The translations under genes and the position numbers were made by a program. Positions 12,301 through 24,300 of a DNA stretch of 64,000 nt are shown here, one piece after another. How positions within the stretch are numbered: the first letter of the stretch is position 1; each line of letters starts with the position of its first letter. Under the pieces are notes generated by a model. It ran no database searches. It saw nothing but the letters and a program-made list of their open reading frames with translations, and had not been told where the DNA came from. Origin of the DNA: Agrypnia vestita (Eukaryota > Arthropoda > Insecta > Trichoptera > Phryganeidae); assembly GCA_016648135.1 (NCBI GenBank), contig JADDOH010004219.1, positions 62,001 through 126,000 on the forward strand, read 5' to 3'.

Positions 12301-15300
12301 AAATTGCTACAAGTCTGTAAATTTTTAAATAATTATGATATGGAAAAATTAAATACTTTTAAAAAGTATAATGTCTCAGTAAATATGTCGCGCTTTATTA
12401 CAGAAAGATATTTTTACTTAAGAAACTCGGTTTGAAAAACAATTTTTTAAAATATGTTCTATTTGTAGTTTTCTGGGATATTCTGTCATGTATATCTGAT
12501 CTCTCTGGCCGACGTTTTGGATCTCATTGCAGGGTCCATCCTGAGTTTGATCGTCAGCTAGAGAGGTCAGATATACATGGCAAAATATCTCAGAAAACAA
12601 CACAAAAGATTCTGAACGCCTGTGAAAACCTGAGAACATTTTTAAAAATAAGCCTTGATTTAATTATGCAAGAATAAACATTTTCGCTGCAGTATAAAAT
12701 GTGTCGTGGACATAGGCGAGGGACGGACATTCTTCTGCTGTGGCCTGTTTCCCTCCTAAAAAACAGGTTTACTTCATTTTAAATGCCAAAAAATTTAATA
12801 AAAGCTGTGAAGAGTTTAATATTCACTTCATGTATTCGGGGTCACTAGAAAGTTGATGTAGCAAATAGGGGAGTCACAGCAGTAATGTAAAAGGAGCTAT
12901 GGTGTATTGCCATAGACTGAATAGTCATTATTTGAGGTACGCCTGTATTAAACTTGATAAGGCTCCATTACAATACAACATTATTAAAATAATAATGTCA
13001 ACTGAATTAACGGCTTTCAATATTCAATAAATAAGAATTTTTATCAAATTGCTTCATTGGTAACTTTATCAGGGGGCAGGCAATATAATATGCATCCTCT
13101 TTGGTGTTAGAATACGGGTTGTGATCGCATGTTTCATCATTCAGGTGTTTTCCCTGGATTCACCAGAGACATTCCAGTGTTGGTACAACCCCGCCTTCAA
13201 GGATGCTCGCAACGCCAACATGGAACGGATCGCGGAGCAGATCGCCACACTCTGCGCCACCCTCGGGGAGTACCCCGCCATCAGATACAGAGCGTAATCA
13301 AATTGATAACTTACTTACAAAATATAAATTATTAAGTTAGTTTGGTAATGTCTTTAAAAATATTTATATCCTAAATGTGTAAATATAGGAAGGCACATTG
13401 AGCCTCAATTGGTCAACTACTGTGTTGTCCCTTTAATAAAACCTAGTCAGAAAATAAACCCTAGCAGGGTTTTTTGAAATTCTTTAGGGTTATTGTTATA
13501 TAAGACCTACAGGAAAATAAGCGCTACCGTTTTTTCCTAAGATAGTTTGTCACAAATTTCAGAGATGGTTGTAGGTGTAATTTTTATTTTAGAGCAAAGA
13601 TTAATATAAGACCGGTTCTTATTTTCGGGAGATCTTGGCCATACTGAAGAGGAGCAAGACAATACAGATTTAAGTACATTGTCGAGTCTTTGGACCACCA
13701 AACCTCCTAGAACAAGGGGACGAATAGTATATGTTATTTAACATTAATAGGTAATAGCATAGTATATGTTACTTAACATGAACATTGGAATAATTCTCAC
13801 TGTATGTACTTAAATCACACTTTAATGATGGCCTGCAAGCATGGGCCATATGTACATATATTTATAATTAGATATTGCATTACCAGAATAGCAAAAGATA
13901 GGAAGGATTGGAGCTAATTGGAGGAGGCCTTTGCCAAAAAGTTTACAGTACGAACTGCCATGGTGTGACAGCCTAATTTGTCACAAGCAAATAAAGGCTA
14001 TTATTATTATTATTATATTGCATTTGAAAACAGTCTAACAGCTTGTCCCTTCACTGGATATGAAAAATATTGCATTTTATTTGTTAAATTAATCAACTAA
14101 GCCTGTTCAACCTAGGTAGACACCTACTTCCTACATGTTATGTTAAATATGTATTAATTTGATTGATATCATTTAAATTCAATATCAGAAGGTTTATCAT
14201 TATTGATGGGCTTTCACCTAGCACAAACATAATGTGTTATATTCTAACATTGAGCTTGTTTCAGAGACTAATATCGAAAGTTGCTTGTGAACTAAGGGTC
14301 TTTTCCTATTATAACTAGCAAATCTCTAAAACAAGACAACAAAATTTCTCTTGTTTCTCGTGAGTTATTTATTTTAATGATCTTTTTCATCAGTTAATAA
14401 AATGGCTTCAATAGTTATACATCCCACTGTGTAATAAATTTTGAAAAAAAGGTGATTCTTATTTTATTTGGTGATGATTATTTTTCACAATTTTTCTGAA
14501 TCGAGTACCGATCAATTAACATTTGAAAGTTATTTTATGAAATCATTTTCTTGCAGTGATCGCTTCAATGAAGATCTCGCTCAGCATGTGAAGCAGAAAC
14601 TGGAATCTTACAAGGTATCATTTACAAATTGCTTACTATTTTCTGTAAATTGTTTATTATTTTCATTAGTCAATTAATACAGTTCTTATTGATGGAAGGG
14701 AGAATATGGACTATTCTCTCCCAATTTATTGAAAACTGTCTCTTTTTAATCTGTTCATAAATTGATAAAATAGATTATTGCTAGTTTTGTCACAAGCAAT
14801 TTGAAACCGTCCATTTAAACAATATTGAATTCCATTTGGAAAATGTTTTTGATCCATTTTTTATATATATGTCATATCACTAAAGTTTACTATGACATAT
14901 CACTAAAGTTTACTATAATTTTAAACTCTGAAAATTGATTAAAAAAAATAATTTTAAATTTGGCATTGTGACAATTAACTTAAACTAACTTTTAAACATG
15001 AGAAGGCATTTTTTCATGCTACCAACAGTCTAAATCATTAGTGGGTAAATGCATTTAAACAAATTCACTAGCTTCTCATACCGAGGGTTCCGGGTTCGAT
15101 TCCCGGTGAGGTCACAATAAAAAAAACTAACTCATAAAAACCAAGTTTTTATTTTACTCCCTTTCTTTGTAAATTAAGTTTACCATCATGTAATAATTGA
15201 TTGACTGAAAATGAAACATGTCTAGACAAATATCTATGTCAAAAATCTCTAAAAATATCTCTTTATTATTTGATTTCGTCCCAAAAAACCGAAGTGTGCT

Positions 15301-18300
15301 GTCATCTATGAACCAATTGTCATATATTTTTGAAATTCGTAGTGAAGTACTTATTATACCTACCAACGGAGTAATTCAAATTTTAAATATTCCGTGACAT
15401 TATCGGGCCGCCGGCGCCATTGGTAGTAATCAAACTTTTGTAATGATTCCAATTTGAAAAAACCATTAAATTTTCTAAAAATCCAAAATTATACTATAAT
15501 TATCATTATTTTTTAACGAAAATTTGATAGATCTTTTTGATTGTCGCCACGAGTCTGCTTGCAAAGTTTCAGGTCGATTGGATAACGGGAAAAGGGTTAA
15601 AAATCGATCCAAAGTTTTTTCGTCAAGAAAACAAGCAAGCAGACGCCACAAGTTAAAAGAAAGGAAGTAAATATGTGATTTACTCAAGCTCGGGTGTTTT
15701 TGTGACTTATATCGCTTCTGTAACTGGCCCGTTGAAGCGTTGTAATAAAAAAATTAAAAGTTACAATTTAGATTTTTTTACATTTACACTTATATTTTTC
15801 AAACTAAACTATATGCCTCACTTGGTTGTGTCCTTGAATGAGACCTGACTACTAGATCAATTATTTCACATTTCTCCCGTACATTTCTATAATATTTCTC
15901 TTGCAAACTACTTATTTAAGATAAACGTATTGCATTGTTTCTGTTCCAGGCTGACGACTCTACGATGGGTGACGGTCCTGAGAAGGCCCGCTCGCAACTG
16001 CTGCTGCTGGACCGAGGTTTTGACTGCGTGTCTCCGTTGCTCCACGAGCTCACCCTCCAGGCCATGGCTTATGACCTTTTGCGCATTGAAAATGATGTCT
16101 ACAAGTAAGATTTTTTCACATGTAATATAATAATACAATGATGTCTACAAGTAAGATTTTTTCTGCTAATAAGGGGTGTATTTTTATATAACTTTAAAAT
16201 GAAATAAAGCACCTAAAAATAGTGGTATTGGCCATGGTATTGGCTTAATTGGAAAGATAATTTTATGCCATAAATGTTTTTTTTTTAAATATTGATGTGA
16301 ACACGGAATGCGTCTCACATCAATATTCTTACTATTTTCAAAATAAGCTAAATGCTTTGCTGTGAAAATGGATTAATTTGCTGGTGTCATGGAATGGGGC
16401 TCGAACCACCAACCATCAGATCACTAGGCGAGCATCATGACCACAAAACCAACAAGCTACTCGAATGAATATGATATCATAATTTTCGAAATAAATTTGC
16501 ACTATTTTTTGCAAGTGTTGTTCTGGCATTAATCTATTTATGGTGAAATGGCAAACCAAAATGAGCAATAATCAGCTGTCAAATTGGCTGTTGCTGGAAA
16601 AAGTGTTACCAATTCGAAAAACAAATCTCCAAAAAACATCCTATATTTACACACTGATGGCACAAAATTATCTCTCCAATACAGCCAGTACCGTGGTCAT
16701 TACCACAATTTCTACATATTTTATTTTATTTTAAAGTTAGTATGTATCTGACTGAGAAAACTTTTGTTTAGAAAATTACCAAATGAATTATACATGTACA
16801 TTTTACATTATTATCAGAAATTTTTTCTTCAATTTTATTTCTCAATCAATCATATCAATCAATTTCTTTAATTTTAATAAAAAATCTGTTCTTATTGCAA
16901 ATATTATTTGGTGATGGTTGTAATTTGGTGTACAATTTTGTGTAAGTTTTTATTAAATTTTGCAGAATTTAACTCTTGGTTTGATTTGTTTGTTGATATA
17001 TTTAGAGGACAATTTGTTTCTTTGCAGATACGAAGCTACAGCTGGGGCCCCGATGAAGGAAGTTCTGCTAGATGAGAACGATGAGCTGTGGGTGGAGCTC
17101 CGTCACCAGCATATTGCCGTGGTGTCGCAGAATGTCACCAAGAATCTCAAGAAGTTTACCGAATCCAAAAGGATGGGCGGAGGTACGTGTAAATGTTATA
17201 CATATTGTGATTCCGCAGACACCAGAATTCATTATTGAATTCACGATGAAAATCATGAAAATGTTTCGTTTGTTCATAATGAAAATATTTCCCAATAACG
17301 CTGTGGTAAAAATACTTGATAGATATATTTTTTTTATTATTTTTAAATGATTCACCATATTCAAGAGATCATGTTGGATCTAACCCTTTTGATAACCCTT
17401 GGTCAAAACCATAATTTTACCCGGTTACACAATAACCCTTTTTTGAGGTCTATATCTAAGTGTATTGATGATTGGTAACTGATTTTTCGTAATTTAATGA
17501 GCAACCAACACTAGACAATAGTTGAATCTCACTTACCAATTGTTGATACAATCAGATACAAATGCCAAAAAACAGTTGTTGCGTAATGGATTAAAATAAC
17601 AGATTTGACAATCTCTAACAACCCTGATAATCTAAGATTTGAAATTTTTCATATGAAATTAAATTCCATACCCAAATTGTCAATTTCATAGTTTAATTAT
17701 AATTAACAAAATTAGATGATTTTATCATAAGTTTTGCGAATTTCATTTGTACTTTTTTCGGTGACTTGAATTTCAAATAATTGGAATTTACTACTGTGGT
17801 TCGGACAAAACAGTTAATATTAATTTTACATTCTATTTGGGCAGGTGACAAACAGTCAATCCGTGACTTGTCTCAGATGATAAAGAAGATGCCCCAGTAC
17901 CAGAAGGAACTGTCCAAGTACGCCACCCACCTCCACTTGGCTGAGGACTGCATGAAGACGTATCAGGGCTACGTGGATAAACTCTGCAAAGTTGAACAGG
18001 TTTGGATAATGTTGTACTGTTTGATATAATTCTCAGATGTATGATGTACACATCTTCCATCTTCTTGCAGTGGCTCATTCACTGCAAATGCATATTTCGG
18101 CATTTTTTACGAAAATGAGGGTTTTTATTATTCATTTATATCAGAATTTATATGCTAGACTGCAATTTTTTTAGAGTGATAACTTAAATAGAACCTTTGT
18201 TTTGACATGGCCAAAAAATTCGTTTTTGTGTCTTAGGTGAGATTGATTTTTACTGAATATTTGTGTCTCTTTTTCTTTTCCATCTGTCTCAACATTCCTA

Positions 18301-21300
18301 TTTTGCTACGAATACGTAAATATATGCGCTTGTGCAATGTTTTTGAAATATTAGATTTTTTGACATCTCCTTCTCGTCTTGAAACAGCATGATCCATTTT
18401 ATTAGAAAAGAATGGAAACAAATTCCGTAAACATTTTCAATCGGCATTGCATAATTTATGTACGTACTACAAATATCACTTGGAATGTTTACTAGGACTT
18501 GGCCATGGGAACTGACGCAGAAGGGGAAAGGATAAAGGACCACATGAGAAACATCGTTCCGATCCTTCTGGACAAGGTATTATTTATTTATTACTGATTG
18601 ATATGGCAGTTACTTTATGGTGCATCATGATTATTTTAATTTACAATAAAGTACACTTTGTAATACACACATGTTATGTTAAATTTATCAGAATTATAGT
18701 ATCGAGAGGAGCAGTCCCTCTCATCATCAGGTGTAATTTAAAACTAACCTAAATACAGAAATTTTGCCAGCTTATTTGAGTGGAGCAGCGGGTCGCGGAG
18801 CTGTGGGGAGAATTTTTTTTGGCTTTAACGGGAAGATGTCAAGGATCGGGGATGTTTGTTGGAATGCGATGTTGTTTATGAGTGTTTTCTCTGAATTTAA
18901 GTTTTTATTTCAACAGTTTCCAAACTGTACATTATTAATCCTTTATGAGGAATCGCATGGAGTAGTTTTAGTCTAATGATTATCAAAGGAATGGTTGGTA
19001 CTAATTATGCGGTTGGAGAATTCTGAGAAGTTATTGTTTTTTAAACTATTGTGATGTTCCTTTATTCTTATATTTAAGTTTCTCGCGGTTCGACCTATAT
19101 CTATTACAAAGTTCAATTTATTGTAAATCAATAAAATATTATTTATGTGTTTATCTTTTACAATTGCATTTTGTATTGTATCAAGTAGCGTATATATTAC
19201 AGCGAATTTGCATTTTTAGTGAGACTACACTTTCACTAGTAGAAATGTACTTTTCCCGGTCGGGCAGAGTCTGGGCAATGAAAACATCTAAATCAACGAA
19301 TTCTCAGATTCACTACACATTATCCGTGAAAATATATTTTGTTTACGAATGCGCGCATTACTCAAAGCATAGACAATATATCGGTGAAACTATCAATTTG
19401 TACACGTAATTCTTAAAGCGTAGAAAGTATAAAGGCGGCACTTCACTAGGCGATTTTTATTCATTTTGCGGTCCTATTTTAACTCCTAAATTAAAATAGG
19501 ACAGCGGCACCGCAAAACGAATACGAATCGCGAAGTAAGGTGTCGGCTGAAAGATCGCGCACTCGGGTTTTTTATGATATCTGACGACTGCCGGAACAAA
19601 ACGAGGTTATGTCACCATGTAAATATTGGGGGGTTAAGGGAAAATTTTTATTAATGAATATGTATTTTGTCAATTAAGTTTATTAAATATGTTTTTTTTA
19701 TAACAATACAACAAAAGTTTATTTCTTACAAATATAGAAACATAAATAAACATACACCCGGTATTATTAATTTTAAACGAACCTTTAAAAGTGCGTCAAG
19801 TAACAAACACTCGATGCGAAAAATACAAAAATCAAAGAGATTCTAAGTCATCATTTACGTTTGAATTCATTCAGATTCTTCCGCATTTCCAATATTCTAT
19901 CTTTTTATCAAAAATGTGTCTAATGTCATTTGCGTTTCTTGTTTGCGCTGTGTAAAGCACGTGTAAAGTGGGTGGTAGACGTACAAAATAAAGTGTGCGG
20001 TTTTTAAGTTCGCAAAGTTACTCGGTACGACGTCGGTGACAGACGTGAAGCTTGCTCACACCGTATCATTTTTATGAGTTTAATCGACTGTCTTTTGAAT
20101 TATAAGATGATCAAAATTTCGTAAAAATATATTACGTTTTAGTTATCTACCTAAACTAATCCAGTCCAGAAGTGTGACAGTTCGAGAAACAGAACTATCG
20201 CCACAGAATAGAGAATATGCTATCGCTCAAAGGATAAAAATTAGAAATACTGTCGCTTTGTGGTGACTTTGGACTAGACTAGTGTAGAATGAGACACAAA
20301 ACGCAAAATAAATTTTGAATAACAAGGTCCATGTGCCATTAGAATCTTGTTATAAAATCATATAATGAAAAATTGGTGTAGCCGAAACTTTCAACTTTCA
20401 ACACTTCAAAATGACTATTTTAATAATATCCGTTACCTACATAATGTTGATATGCACAGAAGAAATTAATAATGCAGTAAGAACCTTGTTCACGCAATAA
20501 CTTATTAAATTGTTATTCAAGGCCCGGTTGTTTCAATTTGGATAAATAAAAGTTCGTTTAAAAGCATAGATTTTTACGGAAACGGATTTCAGACTTGTCA
20601 AATTTAATTTTTGACAGTTCGGAAACCAATAAATTCACTAGTAAGTAGAAGTTAAAATATTGTATTCATTTCTATTGGTGAAAAACTCTTTGAATATGAT
20701 AAGAATGACCTTGAATATAATTTCTCTAAAATGCCAGTGAATGATGGACTCACTAGAAAAACAGATTCACTGTAACATATATATCAAAACGTTTTTTATA
20801 TCTTTTTAAAAATAATATTACATATTTTATATGTAATAATAAATTGGGAAGTGTTTTTTAATTAATTTTCAAATACTTATTGGGCTAGACATAAATAAAA
20901 CATTTATATTTTGAATTTACTTTTTAAAAATTGAAAATTATTTCATTTTTCATTCTATAGTGTCATGTGCATTGTTAAATTCTGGAATTAAAATTCCACT
21001 AGGCTTACTATATTCATATTGTTACATAATTGTTCTCATTTTGTTTATATTCATAATGTGTAGCTCTATTAACATTATTTTCTATATTTTTTATTTTAGA
21101 CTGTGTCTAACTACGACAAGATGCGTATCATCGCGCTTTACACAATGTCCAAAAATGGTATCTCGGAAGAAAATCTAAACAAGCTAGTGACGCACGCAGA
21201 GATCGGCCAGCAGGAAAAGCAGACGGTATCCAACCTCTCACATCTCGGGATCAATGTTGTACTAGATGTAAGTTAATCTCTTCACTGTCTTCACTTGTTT

Positions 21301-24300
21301 AGCAGAAACAAATATCATTAACGACAGAATATCAGCAGAATAGTCAGCATTAAATTATTTTAACATTTTTTGATGAAATATTTCTGTATTCAGCAGTGAT
21401 ACCATTAGTTCATTAACATTGACATATCAATGACAATAAAATCTTGTCTTATCTGAAGAAACCAGTCATTTATGTGATATTACTATCGGATAATACCACA
21501 TTTGATGAGAAAGTGTCAACAATCAGTATGGATTTGTAATATGATCCTTTCCATTTTTGAACATGTCATTCGAATTTGGGTTTCTCCTACTTAAAGCAGG
21601 GCAACCGGAAGAAGCAGTTCACCGTTCCCCGCAAGGAGCGAATCACAGAGCAGACCTACCAAATGTCCCGCTGGACCCCGGTTATCAAGGACATCATGGA
21701 GGATGCCATTGAAGACAGGCTGGACCAGAAGCAGTTCCCATTCCTGCCCTTGCCGGCCGGTAGAGCGCACGGGACCGTTTACAATGCGCCCACTAGGTAC
21801 CAAATTGTTTGCTCTCTTGTATGTTGTTGGTTCACTGTTCTTGTTGGTGTAGCCTTTTTAGTCTGTCTCTGTTCATGTTCAATTTCAACAGATTATTAGA
21901 CCAGACCCTTGCGCAATGAATCAATGCGTTTTCAAGTCACGTAATTCGATTTTTTTTTAACAAGTTATTTAAACTAATTTTTCACGCGGCTTTTGGAGTG
22001 TCCTTTATGTATTTCATGGTACCTTGTGGATTCCACCTTGACTGGATGTACATATTATGTCGTTATTATGCCTAAAATTGGGGAATCCTATGCATGATTT
22101 CTTAAGTTGGCTGTTTTGATATGTGCAGATAGTTTTAGTTTGCGCTAATTCCTCTTTAGTTTGATTCTTTTTTCTAGTAAGTGTGTTTGTGTTATGAAAA
22201 TGTTTAATTTTCTTTGGAAGAAGTTGTTACTGACTTATCTTATTATGTATTTCACGTATTTATGGACCATTTTATTTCTAATAACCGTGCTGAATGTTGG
22301 TCTGAATCGGAAAAAAGCAGAATCGAAAGTTGAAATCGAGTAAAGATTGAAGAAGCCTTCCTTAAACTCAAAGATTAAACATTTTCAATTATAAAAAATA
22401 ATTTGATTTTTACTTTAGTTGTAGAAATGTCGTAATCTTTGCATTAGCATAATAAATATTGCATTTTCAAAATCATTTCTTGAAATATGCAAAAATACAT
22501 ATGTTTTTCATAAGTTTTATGATTCTTTGCAAATTTCGCGGTCACATTGCAATTTTTTTCCTTGAATTTCGAATTATCAAGGTTCTACTGTATTTGGTTT
22601 TGATTTTTTTATTAATCTAATATATGCAAGAAAAATGCATAGATGGTCGCAAAATGGTTGATAAATAGATTCTTCTTCTTCTTCTTTCCTAGTGTTTCAC
22701 CCCTATGGGGTGTTCTTGCCACAAAACAAGTGTGTTACTTCGTTGGCAATGGGTGTGTTGGTTTTGTTTTTTCCCTCTTTTGGAAATTTAAATTGTAGCC
22801 GATTCATTTTGGGATAAAAATTATTCTGTGTGGATGATTCAATTCTATTAGTAATGGAAAAGGATATGGGGTACATAATGTTAGTTTATTTATTTTTTAT
22901 AGATTTAGATTTATACCCTCTTATCTTCCAACAATCAAATAGATTAGATATAAAACACATTACTCTTTAATGTAGTTTGTCACTCTAGTATGTAATGCAA
23001 TACATATTATCATAGAATTTGGGAGGAAAATGAGAATTTGAATAAATTTTATGGGAGGGAAATTCAAAATGCCTAAACAGAGTAAACCTATAAGCGGTGC
23101 GTGTAAACAAACGAGGCTGTGACTCTCGTCTCGAAGATCTGTCTGTAATAGTCGGTATGTCATTCTACTCTGTGCACAAATTACAACAGATAGTGAGTCA
23201 AAACTCTTAAGACTAACTAAGCGCTTTAGATGCTTAGTTAGTCTTACCAGCTTATACGTAAAGTAGTAACAGTTATAGATTAAATATGGATGAACAGCTT
23301 GATGATACTGAGCTAATCTTGTTGCAGCGCTCGCTATGGACATTGGCACAAGGACAAAGCACAGCAGACAGTGAAGAATGTACCTCGTCTCATCGTGTTT
23401 GTCGTTGGCGGTAAGTGCTCTTTACTTTTGTTGATTCTTGAACACATATATATTTGATGTGCGCAATATGTTTGTGTGACAGAGGAAAAAACGCGCCAAG
23501 ATAAATGGCATAAATTATACTACAAAAGGAATCAAGTCTTACCTTTTGGAAATTGACGGGAATGACAAGCAGGATTAACAGAATGTCGCTATTTCTCCTC
23601 TGTGAATCTTCTTCATTTTCACTCTTAATTCTAGATGCGGGTGGTAAATGAATGGGAACACAAATTGTTTTATGATGCGGTGGAAAAGCATTCAAATCCA
23701 GCGGTGCGGACAGATGTGTTGTTGTTGCGGTGTGAACCGAGCGGGAGACCCAAAAAACTGATTGTTACATTTGCGGTGATGACAATATTTGCGGTGATGA
23801 CAATATTTGCGGTGATTGCCTATAGATAGGTGTTTGTGGCAAAAGGTGAAAAATGTTGATATTTAGGTACAGATTAAAAGGAACAAAAAGGACAAGAATA
23901 ATGAGGGTAGGCAGAGTTTCATCCCAATTACGGTCCAAATCAACCACACAAGCCAAACCACTTATGTTTAACAGTATTTTTATATTTATCTTCTGAGAAT
24001 GCAATTACTGTATTTTGTTGACAGAGGCATAATTATTAATTAAGCTATATTACAGAAGTCTCACAGATTATCAAAAATTTGATAATGTGTGGATGTCCTT
24101 ATGGTGGAATTGATGAACGTTGCATTGTGTAAAATGATCAATTAGGGCAGCCACTTTTCCCATATTGGGTTGTTACGCCAATATATATTTAAAATTTGGC
24201 GACTTTTTAAACTTACAATTCTTTTCATGAATGGTCTAGAATTTTTTCATTAAATATAAAAAATATTTTTTTCATTTCCATTTTTTTTATCAATTATTTT

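Noticed and set aside
22960..23349. 129-codon minus-strand frame
   Set aside because: It overlaps Rop exon 13 in antisense and has no recognisable domain.
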